A DNA stretch of 64,000 nt from Iamia sp963728655 (GCA_963728655.1 CAVSLD010000001.1:124001-188000), one strand, 5' to 3'; shown: positions 9,250 through 19,525, counted from the first letter of the stretch. The notes: a model not told the origin generated them from the sequence alone. A program made the numbers and translations.

Positions 9250-10221
9250 TCAGGGGACGATCACGACCTTGCCCCGCACCCGGCCGGCGACCATGTGGTC
9301 GATGGACCGGGCGGCGTCGGCCAGCGGGAAGGTGCGGTCGACGGCGGGCAGGACGTCGCCGGCCTCGATGAGCTCGGCCAGGACCTGGAGGTCGTCCGCG
9401 GTGACCTTGGAGCTGAGCACGGTCAACGTCTGGCCCACGAACGGCGACAGGGCGAGGGCCCGCAGCCACCGGCCCGTGCCGCCGGTGACCCGGCCGCCGT
9501 GCTCGCCCCCGAGGAGCACCAGCGTGCCCGTCGGGGTCAACACCCGGCGCAGGCGGCGGACGGAGTTGCCGCCGGCACCGTCGATGACCACGTCCCACCG
9601 CCGGCCCGAGGCGTCGATGGCCTCCCGGGTGTGGTCGATGACGTCGGTGGCACCGAGGGCCCGGACGAAGTCGGCCTTGCCCGGGCTGCACACCCCGGTC
9701 ACCTCCGCCCCGGAGGCGGCGGCGACCTGGACGGCGTAGGTGCCGACCCCGCCGCTGGCGCCGAGCACGAGCACCCGGTCGCCCGGCTGCACGCCGCCCT
9801 TGGCGCGCACGGCCTGTAGAGCGGTGACCCCGGAGGTGGCCACCGCCGCGGCCTGGACGGCGTCGAGGTTCGACGGGCGGTGCACGAGGCGGTCCTCGGT
9901 CGTCACCGCCACCTCGGCCCACGTGCCGTCGGCGGTGCCGAGCACCTCGTCACCGACGGTGAACCGGGTGACGTCGCGCCCCACGGCCACCACCCGTCCG
10001 GCCAGGTCCTGGCCCGGGACCGGGTGCTTGGGCCGCCGGAACCCGAAGCCCATGGTCCGGATCACGTAGGGCAGGCCCTCCATCAGGTGGACCACCCCCC
10101 GGTCCAGTCCGGCCGCCGCCACCTGCACGAGGACAGCGTCGGGGCCGACGTCGGGCTCGTCGATGTCGGACAGCTCGAGCACGTCGGTCGAGCCGTAGCT
10201 GCGCTGGGTGATCGCCTTCAT
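9250..10221 (-). CDS. Zinc-independent quinone oxidoreductase / MDR-family alcohol dehydrogenase
   Basis: 323 aa. The N-terminal GroES-like domain contains PVPGQDLAGRVVAVG and FTVGDEVLGTADGTWAEV. The NADPH-binding motif is VLVLGASGGVGTYAVQVA (~residues 140-157), followed by GVCSPGKADFVRALGATDVI. The catalytic-zinc Cys/His set of classical alcohol dehydrogenases is absent, which points to the quinone-oxidoreductase branch. The start ATG (10221) overlaps the stop of the DUF4386 gene as ATGA, so translation of the two is probably coupled. The C-terminus RVRGKVVIV is typical of the family. Confidence 0.85.
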   Translation of the reverse strand: MKAITQRSYGSTDVLELSDIDEPDVGPDAVLVQVAAAGLDRGVVHLMEGLPYVIRTMGFGFRRPKHPVPGQDLAGRVVAVGRDVTRFTVGDEVLGTADGTWAEVAVTTEDRLVHRPSNLDAVQAAAVATSGVTALQAVRAKGGVQPGDRVLVLGASGGVGTYAVQVAAASGAEVTGVCSPGKADFVRALGATDVIDHTREAIDASGRRWDVVIDGAGGNSVRRLRRVLTPTGTLVLLGGEHGGRVTGGTGRWLRALALSPFVGQTLTVLSSKVTADDLQVLAELIEAGDVLPAVDRTFPLADAARSIDHMVAGRVRGKVVIVP

Positions 10222-11021
10222 CGGGCCGCACCTCCCTCGACGTCGACGCCCCTGACGAGCAGCCAGAGCAGCGTGGCCAGCTCGGCCACGACCGCAGGGG
10301 CCAGCACGATCGGCGACAGGGACCCGTCGTAGCCGCCGTCGACGAGGGCCATGCCCGTGTCGGCGAGGTAGCCGGCGGCTCCGGCGGCCAGCAGCCAGCC
10401 GATGGCACGGGGCAGGTAGCGGGACCGCAGCACGAGCCAGGCGAAGACGCCCAGGCTCACCGCGAAGGGCACCAGGGCGACCAGGTAGCCGATCCGGTGC
10501 AGCTCGAGGGCCTGGAGCGCCATGTCGTCCCGGGCCGCGGGCGACGCCCCGGCCAGGATGCCGTCACCCTCCACCAGCTGGACGACGAGCACCGCGCTCA
10601 CCAGGACGGTGCCGAGGATCGCCGACTGGACCAGGCGGAAGGCGCTGGCCGCCATCGACGCCAGGCGGCTGACGGGGGCGAAGAGCCGGAAGAGGACGAC
10701 GGCCAGGGCCACGTCGCAGACGACCATCACCAGGTCGGCGACGATCCCGGCCCGGTAGAGCCCGGGCGACCCGGCGATGTCGGCCAGGGTGCCGGTGGCG
10801 TCGTCGGCGTGGACGAGGCCCCCTCGGACCACGGCCTCGCTGAACAGGCCGGCCACGAAGATGCCCAGGTAGAGCAGGCCGGCGAGGCGGGCCAGGCGCT
10901 GGGGGTCGCGGGAGGCGCGAGCGACTGTGCCGTCGGGGGTGGGAGAGGCCGGGGGCCGGCCCGGGCGGGGGTCCCGCTCGAGCGTGGCCACCGGTGTGGG
11001 GTGGTGGGTGTCAGTGGTCAT
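10218..11021 (-). CDS. DUF4386 family multi-pass membrane protein
   Basis: 267 aa. The DUF4386 hallmark LARLAGLLYLGIFVAGLFSE begins near residue 42, after a charged Pro-rich N-tail. Six or so hydrophobic segments follow (IVADLVMVVCDVALAVVLF, ILGTVLVSAVLVVQLV, YLVALVPFAVSLGVFAWLVL, AIGWLLAAGAAGYLAD, and a last one before WLLVRG). No function is established for the family. It overlaps the downstream oxidoreductase gene by 4 nt (ATGA). Start ATG 11021 is ~100 bp from the divergent SARP regulator, which could control it. Confidence 0.75.
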   Translation of the reverse strand: MTTDTHHPTPVATLERDPRPGRPPASPTPDGTVARASRDPQRLARLAGLLYLGIFVAGLFSEAVVRGGLVHADDATGTLADIAGSPGLYRAGIVADLVMVVCDVALAVVLFRLFAPVSRLASMAASAFRLVQSAILGTVLVSAVLVVQLVEGDGILAGASPAARDDMALQALELHRIGYLVALVPFAVSLGVFAWLVLRSRYLPRAIGWLLAAGAAGYLADTGMALVDGGYDGSLSPIVLAPAVVAELATLLWLLVRGVDVEGGAAR

Positions 11022-11118
11022 GGGGACCACGCTCGACCCCGCCGGTCGAGCCCCGGTCGAGCCCGGGTCGAGCGGGTCCGCGAGACTGCGATCCGGAAGG
11101 GACGAAGGGGCGACAGTG

Positions 11119-13917
11119 GTGCACATCCGGGTGCTGGGCGGCGTGGGGGCCACCTCCGGGGACGGCGAGGCGGTCGACGTCGGCCCGACCAAGTGCCAGG
11201 CCCTCCTCGTGGCCCTGGCCCTCGCCCCGGGCCGGGCCGTGCCCGTCGAGCGCCTGGTCACCCTGGTCTGGGGCGAGGACCCGCCCCGCACCGCGGAGAA
11301 GACCCTCCAGACCTACGTGGGCCGGCTGCGGCGGGCCCTCGGCCCCGACGTCGTGGTGCGGGTGGGGGGCGCCTACCGGCTCGACGTGGCGCCCGACGCG
11401 GTCGACGCGGTGCGCTTCCTCGGGCTCCTCGACGAGGGCCGGGTGGGCGACGCCCTCGCCACCTGGACCGGCCCCCCGGCCGCGGGTCTCGACGCGCCGG
11501 GCCTCACCGCCACCGTCGACGGGCTGGCCGAGCGGTGGCTCGGGGCGGTGGAGCTCGACCTGGGTCGCGAGGTGGACGATGACCCCGGCGCGGCGGTGGC
11601 CCGCCTGACCGACCTCACCACCGCCCACCCCTACCGCGAGGGCCTCTGGGCCCTCCTGATGACCGCGCTCTACCGCAGCGGACGACAGGCCGACGCCCTC
11701 GCCGCCTACGCCACGGCCCGCGACCGCCTGGTCGACGACCTCGGGGTCGAGCCCGGCCCCCGGCTCCGGGCCCTGGAGGCCGCGGTCCTGGCCCAGGACC
11801 CCGCCCTCGACGTTCCGACCGCGGCCCCGGCGCGCCCGGCGCGGCCGACGATCCCGACCCCGACCACGACGTCGGGCGGCGCGCCGCACCCGCCGGCGGA
11901 CCGCACCCCGCAGACCGGGGTCGCGGGCAACCTGCCCCGCCGGATCCCGGCGCCGGTCGGCCGGGACGACGACGCCGACCGCGTGGCTGCGGAGCTGGAG
12001 ACCGCACCGGTCGTGACCCTGGTGGGCCCCGGCGGGATCGGCAAGACCACCCTCGCCCTCGCGGTGGCGGGCCGCCGCGAGGAGGTGACGGCGTGGCTCG
12101 TGCCCCTGTCCGAGGTGGCCACCGGGTCCGAGGTGGCGCGGGCGGTGGCTGCGGCGGTGGGTGCCCCGGAGGCGGCCGGGCGGACCCTGACCGACGCCGT
12201 CGTCGCCACCCTCGCCGACCGACCGGCCCTGCTGGTCCTGGACAGCTGCGAGCACGTGCTGGACGGCGCCGCCGCCCTCGCCCGCGCCGTCGTCGAGCGC
12301 AGCCCCGCCACGACCGTCCTCGCCACCTCCCGCGAGCGCCTCGGCCTGGTCGACGAGCGGGTCGTCCCGGTGGCGCCGCTCGCCCCCGCCGACGCCGTCG
12401 CTCTGTTCGCGGCCCGGGCCCGGGCCGCGGGCGCCCAGCTCGACCTGGGGTCATGCCGGTCGGAGGTGGAGGAGATCTGCCGGCACCTCGACGGCCTCCC
12501 GCTGGCCATCGAGCTGGCCGCGGCCCGCACCTCCGCCCTCGCCCCGTCCGACCTCGTGGCTCGGCTCGACGACCACCTGACCCTGCTGGCCGGCGGCCGG
12601 GGCACCGAGGACCGGCACCGCACGCTGCGCGCCACCATCGACTGGTCCCACGACCTCCTCGACGACGAGGAGCGGGTGGTGCTGCGGCGCCTCTCGACCT
12701 TCGCCGGGCCCTTCGACCTGGAGGCCGCCGAGGAGGTGGCCGGCGACGCGGACCTCGACCCCGCCACCGTGGACGTGGCCCTCGCCGGGCTGGTCGACCG
12801 GTCGATGGTCGTGGCCACGGCCACCGCCGGGGGCCGGCGCTACCGCCTGCTGGAGGTGCTCCGCCAGCACGCGGCCGAGCACCTCGCCGCAGCCGGGGAG
12901 ACCGACGCCACCGAGGCGCGCCACCTCGCCTGGGCGACGGGGGCGACCGGCGCCGTGGGTCGCGACCTGGCCGGGTGGGGGGAGGTCGCCGCCGTCGACC
13001 GCCTCACCGAGCTGTGGCCGAACCTGCGCGCCGCGGTCGACCGGGCCTGCGCCCGGGGCGACGCCGCCGGGGCCCACGACCTGGTGCACCCCATCGGCCA
13101 CGAGGTCTTCCTGCGCAGCCGCAACGAGGTGGCCGACTGGGCCGAGCGCATCCTCGACCTGGCCCCACCCGATGCCGACGACGTGGTGGTCTCCTGTCTG
13201 GTGTGGGCGTCCCGCCGGGCGATGCGCACCGGGGACCGGGCCCGGTACCGGGCCCTCGTCGCGCGCCACGGCGAGCCCGACCACCCCCTCGTGCACCACG
13301 CCCGGGCCTTCGTGGACCAGGACCAGGTCGCCCTGCTGCGCTGGTGCCCGCCGTGTGCCGAGCTGCTTCGGCAGCAGGGCGAGGACCACGCCGCCGTGCT
13401 CTTCGACATCGGCTCGGGGCGGGCCCTGCTCAGCATGGGCCGCGACGCCGAGCACGACGCGCTGATGGCGCCGCTGCTGGCGCGGCTGCGGGTCGAGGGC
13501 CCGCCCACCTTCCTCGGCTGGGTCCTGGCCATGCTCGGCTACTCGGCCCGGCGCCAGGGCCGCCGGGACGAGGCCGGTCGCCTCTTCGACGAGGTCCTGA
13601 CGGTCGAGGTCCCGGCCCGGACGGCGTCGCGCGCCACGCCGATCCGCGCCGAGGCCGCGCTCCGACGGGGCGACCGGGCCACCGCGCTGCGCCTGCTGCG
13701 GGCCCACCTCGACGAGCTGCAGGAGGTCGACGACCTCCACGAGGGCTGGGCCATGGCCCGCGAGGTCGTGCTGGTCGCGACCAAGCTGGGTCGGCGCCCG
13801 GCGGTGGCCCGCCTGCGGCGGGTCCTCGACGACCCCACGACCGAGCCGGACCTCGACGCCCTGGGGATGGTGCACCTCGTGGCCGAGGTGCTCGACCGGC
13901 TGATCGACGAGGGGTGA
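11119..13917 (+). CDS. SARP/BTAD transcriptional regulator with NB-ARC ATPase domain
   Basis: About 932 aa. Residues 1-90 are an OmpR-type winged helix of SARP regulators (VHIRVLGGVGATSGDGEAVD; KTLQTYVGRLRRALG). Residues ~95-235 are the BTAD helical domain (TAHPYREGLWALLMTALY; LVDDLGVEPGPRLRALEAAV). A Pro/Thr linker leads to an NB-ARC/AAA domain with Walker A VGPGGIGKTTLALAV (~residue 302), Walker B LLVLDSCEHVLDG and the GLPLAIELAAART motif. The C-terminal third is TPR-like helical. Such proteins activate secondary-metabolite or stress genes. GTG 11116 and GTG 11119 are both possible starts after GAAGGGG. It is divergent from DUF4386/oxidoreductase, a natural candidate target. Confidence 0.88.
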   Translation: MHIRVLGGVGATSGDGEAVDVGPTKCQALLVALALAPGRAVPVERLVTLVWGEDPPRTAEKTLQTYVGRLRRALGPDVVVRVGGAYRLDVAPDAVDAVRFLGLLDEGRVGDALATWTGPPAAGLDAPGLTATVDGLAERWLGAVELDLGREVDDDPGAAVARLTDLTTAHPYREGLWALLMTALYRSGRQADALAAYATARDRLVDDLGVEPGPRLRALEAAVLAQDPALDVPTAAPARPARPTIPTPTTTSGGAPHPPADRTPQTGVAGNLPRRIPAPVGRDDDADRVAAELETAPVVTLVGPGGIGKTTLALAVAGRREEVTAWLVPLSEVATGSEVARAVAAAVGAPEAAGRTLTDAVVATLADRPALLVLDSCEHVLDGAAALARAVVERSPATTVLATSRERLGLVDERVVPVAPLAPADAVALFAARARAAGAQLDLGSCRSEVEEICRHLDGLPLAIELAAARTSALAPSDLVARLDDHLTLLAGGRGTEDRHRTLRATIDWSHDLLDDEERVVLRRLSTFAGPFDLEAAEEVAGDADLDPATVDVALAGLVDRSMVVATATAGGRRYRLLEVLRQHAAEHLAAAGETDATEARHLAWATGATGAVGRDLAGWGEVAAVDRLTELWPNLRAAVDRACARGDAAGAHDLVHPIGHEVFLRSRNEVADWAERILDLAPPDADDVVVSCLVWASRRAMRTGDRARYRALVARHGEPDHPLVHHARAFVDQDQVALLRWCPPCAELLRQQGEDHAAVLFDIGSGRALLSMGRDAEHDALMAPLLARLRVEGPPTFLGWVLAMLGYSARRQGRRDEAGRLFDEVLTVEVPARTASRATPIRAEAALRRGDRATALRLLRAHLDELQEVDDLHEGWAMAREVVLVATKLGRRPAVARLRRVLDDPTTEPDLDALGMVHLVAEVLDRLIDEG

Positions 13918-13941
13918 GCGACGCCGGCCCCCGGCCCGACC

Positions 13942-14511
13942 TCAGGTCGGCGGACCCCAGTGGCCGGGGACGAGGAGGCGGCCGCCGGAGAAGTGGGCCA
14001 CGGCCTGCTCGACCACGTCGAGCCCGGGCGTGATGCCGACGCTGCCGAGGGGGATCCCCTGGCGCACCAGGCGGGACCACTGCGTGGCGCTCAGGTCGCT
14101 CTCCACGCCGGGCCCGTCCGGCGTGAGGTCGGCGACGACGTGGACGCGCAGGATGGGCCGGCCCAGCACGCGCCGCTCCGACAGCGACGCCACCACCGGC
14201 CACGCCAGGCGCACCACGCCGCGGGCCGTCGTGAACACCAGGCCCTCGGCCGACACGACGAGGGGTGCGTCGACCGCGGCCCGTGCTCCCCAGGTGTAGC
14301 TCTGGATCGCGATCTGCAGGACCGTCAGCAGCAGCACCAGGCCGAACGGGACCGCCAGGGCGGCCAGGTCGGTGAGGGCGACCACGACGGCCAGGCACCC
14401 GACGAGGACCACGAGGGCGGTCCCCTGCACGGCGACGACCCGGCGGAACAGGCGATCGACGGCCCGGCGGTCGGTGCGCACCACGAGCGCCGGTGGCGAG
14501 GTCTCGGACAC
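13942..14511 (-). CDS. Hypothetical two-TM protein
   Basis: 189 aa. Two adjacent hydrophobic segments near residues 25-65 (TALVVLVGCLAVVVALTDL and LAVPFGLVLLLTVLQIAI) form a hairpin; a mostly beta domain follows (VVSAEGLVFTTARGVVRLAWP, RPILRVHVVADL), resembling bacterial PH-like membrane proteins. The C-terminus (GRLLVPGHWGPPT) shows no motif. I do not recognise a named family; a YcxB/PH-domain relationship is only a guess. GTG 14511 (VSETSPPALVVRTD) is the start. It is convergent with the SARP gene and just downstream of the DUF952 gene. Confidence 0.6.
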   Translation of the reverse strand: MSETSPPALVVRTDRRAVDRLFRRVVAVQGTALVVLVGCLAVVVALTDLAALAVPFGLVLLLTVLQIAIQSYTWGARAAVDAPLVVSAEGLVFTTARGVVRLAWPVVASLSERRVLGRPILRVHVVADLTPDGPGVESDLSATQWSRLVRQGIPLGSVGITPGLDVVEQAVAHFSGGRLLVPGHWGPPT

Positions 14512-14575
14512 GGCACGACCCTGCCACACCGGACCGGCGCCACCGCTGCCCTCCGGCACCCGGCGGGCCCGTGCC

Positions 14576-14992
14576 TCAGGGCGCGATCGGGGGGTCCCAG
14601 CCGGTGAAGGTGCCGTCGGGGTCGCGTCGGGCGGCCCGCACCTCGGTGACCGCGGCGACGGGCAGCGGACCGTACAGGTGGGGGTAGATCGGGGGGTCGG
14701 CGTCGAAGCGGACCTCGTCGGTGACGGCCGCGAGGTCGACGGTGAGGGCCACGTGGGGGCGGGGATCGCCGCGGTAGTAGGCGTTGGCCGGCACCAGGAG
14801 CTGGTCGAGGCCCAGGGTGAGGTGGACGAAGCCCTCCGTCGCGAAGCGCTCGGGGACCACCGACCCGACGGTGCGGGCGTGCGCCCAGACCGACCACGGA
14901 GAGAGGTGGAAGGCGTACCGTCGAGCACGCAGGGTGTTGGTCTGTGGCAGGATGGGCAGACCGGGAAGGGGGCTCGTCGTCGGGGTCTCCAC
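14576..14992 (-). CDS. DUF952 family protein
   Basis: The C-terminal ~110 residues match DUF952: RYAFHLSPWSVWAHART, then FATEGFVHLTLGLDQLL, VALTVDLAAVTDEVRFD and PPIYPHLYGPLPVAAV. DUF952 proteins are small, ADP-ribosyltransferase-like folds of unknown role. The start is uncertain. The conserved domain begins right at RYAFHL with no ATG/GTG/TTG just before it; the nearest in-frame start is GTG 14992, giving 138 aa with a Pro/Thr-rich leader. A CTG start or a frame break near 14935 would also fit. Confidence 0.65.
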   Translation of the reverse strand: METPTTSPLPGLPILPQTNTLRARRYAFHLSPWSVWAHARTVGSVVPERFATEGFVHLTLGLDQLLVPANAYYRGDPRPHVALTVDLAAVTDEVRFDADPPIYPHLYGPLPVAAVTEVRAARRDPDGTFTGWDPPIAP

Positions 14993-15126
14993 CTGCACCT
15001 GCCACCACACCACTCCCGTGCCGTCGCCCCCTCCGCCCCCGTCCGATCCCCTGGAGCGTCGGGCGGCGCGCCGTAGCCTCGGAGACGGTGGGGAAGGGCC
15101 AGCATGACAGCAGCGAGGGCGACCCG

Positions 15127-17935
15127 ATGAGCAGTCGCGGCGGGCCTGTGGGACGGCCGCTGGGTCGTGTGCCGTGCCCACACGCTCGCCGGTGCCGCCC
15201 GAGGACGACGACGACCCCGTCGTCGGCCTGGCCCACCTGCCGCCGGCGGCCCAGCCGCCGGTCCTGGCCCTGGTGGGCGACCTCTCCCGACCCGTCGACG
15301 CCCAGGTGGCCCTGCCCCTGGCCGCCGGGGGCCACGCCCTGCTCACGGTGCGGGGCGACCCGGCCCACGTCGAGGTCCTGGTCCGCGGCGCGGGCGAGCG
15401 CCCGACGCCCACCCCGGCGACGACCTCGTCGCGGTGCTGCCCGACGGCCGGCGCGCCACCCTGCCGGGGCCTCGCCGCCTGCACCCTCGACCCCGACGGC
15501 GACCACCTCGTCGGTGACCCCCGCCCTGGCCGAGCTGACGGGCGTGCCGGCCCGGCTCCTCGTGGCCGACGGGATGGCCTGAGCGCGGTGGCCGAGGAGG
15601 ACCAGGGCCGGGTGCTGGCCGTGGTCCGCCGGGTCGGCCGAGTCGGCCGACGGCGTCTGCCTCCGACCCGGCGACGGGGGCCCGGAGCGGTGGGTCACGT
15701 CACCGGCCTCGACCTCGCCCCGGACCCCACCTCCATCGCCGACCCGCCGCCCACCGACCACGGACGCCTGCTGCTGGTCACCGAGCTGCACGCCCGGGCC
15801 GGCGACCTGGCCCGCGCCGCCCACCGGGCCACGGCCGCCTTCCACCAGGCCCCGGCGGGCCGGGCCCGGGTCGACGCCGACGGCACGATCGTCCGCCGCC
15901 AACCCGGCCCTCGCCCGGATGGTGCGGCCGAGCCCGAGGCGGTGGTGGGCACGCCCCTGGCCGCGCTGGTCGACCCCGACGACCGGCTGGCCCTCGAGGC
16001 CCTGCTCCAGGCCGTCCTGCACGGCGACCTGGGCGGCTTCGAGCACGAGGTGCGGGTGCTGTCGGTCCTGCCCGCCCCCGCACCGGCCGACGACGACCCC
16101 GGCGCCGGCGCCGGCGCGGCCACCGAGCCCGTACCGCAGACGCCCGGGCCCTCGCCCCGGCGCACGGCCACCGTGGCGGGCGCGGATCCAGGTCGACGCG
16201 GTGCGGGCCGCGGGGCGAGACCCGGAGGCCGACGTCGAGGTCCACGACGTCACCGACCGGCGTGCGGGCCGAGACCCAGGACCGCGACACCGTCGACGCC
16301 CTGCGCTCCGCCTTCATCCACGCCCCCACCCCGATGGCCGTCATCGAGCAGGACGGCACCGTCCGCGAGGCCAACTCCGAGCTGCGGGCCCTGCTCGACC
16401 TGGGCGCGGTCGACGCCGACCCCGTGCGCCTGGCCGACCTGGCCCCGCCCGAGGACCACCACCTCCTCGACGGCGTGCTCACCGAGATCGCCGTCGGCGG
16501 GCGGGCGCGGGTCGAGTGCCGGCTGCGCCGGCGCGACGGGTCCGAGGGCGTGGTCGAGCTGGCCGTGTCGGCCGTCACCTCGGCCGACCACGCCAGCCCC
16601 TTCGCCATCGCCCAGGTCAACGACATCACCGCCCAGCGCGACACCGAGGAGAAGCTGCTCCACCAGACGCTGCACGACCCGCTGACCGGCCTGGGCAACC
16701 GGCTGCTCCTCCGCGACCGCCTCGAGCGGGCCGTCGCCCAGCGCCACCAGTCGCCGGTCGCCCTCATGTTCATCGACCTCGACCACTTCAAGTGGACCAA
16801 CGACACCCACGGCCACGAGGTGGGCGACGAGCTGCTCGTGGAGGTGGCCCGGCGCCTCCGCCACGTCGTCCGCGGCGACGACACCGTCGTGCGCCTGGGC
16901 GGCGACGAGTTCGTGATCCTCGCCACCCGGGTCGGCCGACGAGGCCGGCGCCGACGCCCTGGCGCCACAAGGTGCGGGCCGCCATCGCCGAGCCCGTCAG
17001 CGTCGAGGCCCCACACCCTCACCGTCACCGCCTCGGTCGGCGTCGTCCTGGCCGGCGCCGAGCACACCACCGCCGACGCCCTGCTCCGCGACGCCGACCT
17101 GGCCATGTACCGGGCCAAGTCGCTCCGGGCGCGACCGCCACGAGATCACCGTGGCCAGCCGGCGGGCACCGAGCGCCGCCTCCGCCCCGGCGCCCTCCGC
17201 CTGGCCCTCGACACCGACAGCCTGCTGCCTGCACCACCAGCCCGTGATCGACCTGCGCACCGGGCGGGCCATGGGCACCGAGGCCCTGCTGCGGGTGCAG
17301 GACCCCATCTCGGGCACCATCCCCCCGGGCCGGGTCCTCGACGGCGTGACCGACCCCGAGCTGCTCGTCGACCTGGCCGGGTGGGTCCTCGACCAGGTGC
17401 TCGAGCCAGATGCACGGAGTGGGACGACGCCGGCATCGGCCCGCTCAGCGTGTTCCTCAACCTGAGCGGGGCCGAGCTCGACAGCGACTCGCTCCTCGAG
17501 CGGGTCAGCGCCGCCCTCACCGCCACCTCACCGCGGGCCGACCGCATCCACCTCGAGGTCCCCGAGCCGGCCCTGCTGCTGGCCGACGGGGCCGCCCTCG
17601 ACCGGCTCCGCACCCTGGCCGCCCTGGGCGTCCGGCTCGGCATCGACGACTTCGGCACCGGCAGCACCTCGCTGGCCCACCTCCGCTCCCTCCCGGTGCA
17701 CTTCCTCAAGATCGACCCCTCCATCGGCCGTCGCCTCCGCGAGCCCGGGGGCCGGGCCGTGGTCGAGGCGGTCGTCGCCGTCGGGCGGGCCCTGGGCCTC
17801 GACGTGATCGCCGAGGGCATCGAGGAGCAGGCCCAGATGGAGGTGCTGGCCCAGCTGGGATGCACCCACGCCCAGGGCCACCTGTTCGGCGTGCCCACGC
17901 CGGCCGAGGCCCTCGCCCTGCCCTCCACCACCTGA
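15127..17935 (+). CDS. PAS-PAS-GGDEF-EAL cyclic-di-GMP protein, frame broken many times
   Basis: Pieces in three frames assemble, in order, into one ~930-aa protein: an N-terminal sensor region (LPDGRRATLPG; TPALAELTGVPARLLVADG), a PAS domain (DADGTIV ... EAVVGTPLAALVDPDDR), another PAS (AFIHAPTPMAVIEQDGTVRE), a GGDEF domain (LHDPLTGLGNRLLL; RLGGDEFVILATRV, with an I-site RGDD before it), and an EAL domain (MGTEALLRV; FLNLSG; LGIDDFGTGSTSL; HFLKIDPS; IAEGIEEQAQ). All EAL metal-ligand positions I can check are kept, so both diguanylate cyclase and phosphodiesterase activity are possible. No membrane segment is seen. Start ATG 15127 is tentative. About fifteen frame breaks lie between 15170 and 17410; the last ~170 codons are intact. 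Confidence 0.75.
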
Positions 17936-18120
17936 GGGGGTGCCGGGGCGGTGGGGGTCGTGCGCCGCGCCGTCGCCCCGCGGCGCGCGCCGGGAGTGGT
18001 CGAGACGGTCGCGGAGAGGAGCGGTGCGCCGGGGGACCATCCGCGCTCGGACGGCCCCGGATCCCTACCGTCGCGTCGGGCCACGGGCAGGCCACCCACC
18101 GTCTCCAGGAGCGATCGTCA

Positions 18121-18900
18121 GTGACCGAGAGCGGGAAGTCCGACACCACCTCCGGACACGACCCCGAGGTCATCGACCTCCGCGACTCGGTCGCGCCGCC
18201 CGTCCACCGGGTGCCGAGCGGGCGCCCGGCGCCGCTGCTGCCCGAGCACCGGCTCGAGCGGGTCACCGGCGGCGACCGCTGGGTGCAGCTCGAGGCCTTC
18301 GTCTACGACATCTACCGCCAGGTCGGCTACTGCGCCGAGTCCCCCCGCAAGCGGGTCGAGGAGCTGGCCCGGTGGGACGACCGCTCCCGCTTCCACGCCG
18401 TCTTCGACGACGACGACGAGCCCATCGGGGTGGTCCGCACCATCTTCGGCCCGTACGACGAGCTGCCCGTCGGCCAGTTCACCCGCACCGACTTCCGCGA
18501 CCCCGACCCGGTCTGCGAGCTGTCGTCGCTGACGGTGCGCACCGACGTGCGCAGCACCGGCGTCATCGAGCACCTCTACCGCGCCGGCTGGCTCGACGCC
18601 CTCCACCAGGGGGCCGCGGCGGTGGTCGCCCTCATCGACGAGTGGCTGCTCGACGTGTTCGTCGACACCTACCACCTGCCCTTCACCGTCATCGGCGAGG
18701 GCCGCGAGTACATGGGCGGCGAGCCGGTGCCGGCCGGTCTGCCCCTCGCCGGCGCGCACTACCGGGACATGGCCTCCAGCAACCCGGACTTCTGGGACTG
18801 GACGCTCGAGGCCATGACCGAGGACGAGGCCGCGGCCTGGTCGATGCCCTCCTCGGTGCACAGCCCGTCGGTCAGCGAGCCCGGGGCCACGACCCGGTAG
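18121..18900 (+). CDS. GNAT / AHL-synthase-like acyltransferase (FeeM-like)
   Basis: 259 aa. The N-terminal 50 residues are disordered; the rest looks like the GNAT-like fold of N-acyl amino acid or homoserine-lactone synthases. WVQLEAFVYDIYRQVGYC resembles the inducer-synthase entry, FHAVFDDDDEPIGVVRTIF is a strand pair of the acceptor side, and CELSSLTVRTDVRSTGVIEH is the usual core strand with its acyl-donor loop, followed by LHQGAAAVVALIDEWLL and FTVIGEGREYMGGEPVPAG. No acyl-carrier-protein gene is adjacent. GTG 18121 follows AGGAG by ~10 nt. It stands between two PAS-GGDEF-EAL genes on the same strand. The family call is from pattern and needs a profile search; frame intact. Confidence 0.55.
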   Translation: MTESGKSDTTSGHDPEVIDLRDSVAPPVHRVPSGRPAPLLPEHRLERVTGGDRWVQLEAFVYDIYRQVGYCAESPRKRVEELARWDDRSRFHAVFDDDDEPIGVVRTIFGPYDELPVGQFTRTDFRDPDPVCELSSLTVRTDVRSTGVIEHLYRAGWLDALHQGAAAVVALIDEWLLDVFVDTYHLPFTVIGEGREYMGGEPVPAGLPLAGAHYRDMASSNPDFWDWTLEAMTEDEAAAWSMPSSVHSPSVSEPGATTR

Positions 18901-18907
18901 GACCGCC

Positions 18908-19390
18908 CTAGGGCAGGGCGGAGCGGGGCGGGACGGTGACCGGCGCCTCGGCCGCGGCCTTGCCCTCGCGCACCTTCCGGCGCACCCCCATCACCGCGTT
19001 GGCGCCGAAGCAGACCACGCAGAGGGCGATCACGACGTACACCACGGTGGGGAAGTCGCCGTCGCGCCCGGCCCAGCCCAGCCACAGGTAGGGCGCCAGG
19101 AACGACACCCCGGCGATCAGGCCCCACCGGGCTGCGCTCTGGGGGCGACGATCGACCAGGCTGGTGACCAGCCGAGCGGTGCCGAGCGCGTACGGGACGG
19201 CAGTGATGATGTCGACGAACCCGAAGACCCAGACGGCCCAGCGGTCGATGTCGCCGAGGGCGCTCCAGGCCGCGCCGAAGCGGGCCAGGGTGAACAGCAC
19301 CACGCCGACGACCCAGGTGATCTCCAGGTTGCGGCGCAGGCTCCCGCGCGGCGGGGCGTCGCTCCGTGCGTGCTCGGACACGACCGTCAC
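18908..19390 (-). CDS. Hypothetical four-TM membrane protein
   Basis: 160 aa with about four hydrophobic segments: ITWVVGVVLFTLARFGAAW (residues ~29-47), WAVWVFGFVDIITAVPYAL, WGLIAGVSFLAPYLWLGWAG and VVYVVIALCVVCFGANAVMG. The C-terminal tail is basic (RRKVREGKAAAEA), placing it in the cytoplasm. I recognise no family; function unknown. GTG 19390 starts 136 bp from the divergent membrane GGDEF-EAL gene. It converges closely on the acyltransferase gene, with stops 7 bp apart. Confidence 0.7.
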   Translation of the reverse strand: MTVVSEHARSDAPPRGSLRRNLEITWVVGVVLFTLARFGAAWSALGDIDRWAVWVFGFVDIITAVPYALGTARLVTSLVDRRPQSAARWGLIAGVSFLAPYLWLGWAGRDGDFPTVVYVVIALCVVCFGANAVMGVRRKVREGKAAAEAPVTVPPRSALP

Positions 19391-19525
19391 CGGGACCCCC
19401 TTCTCTGGACGGAGAGAGACTACCGCGTCACTCCGCGTCCCGCTCGGGCGCCGGATCCGGCGCAGAGGGCCTGAGATCCCTGGGCGCGACGACGGCGACC
19501 CCTACTGTCGCTCGGGCGGCGGCCG

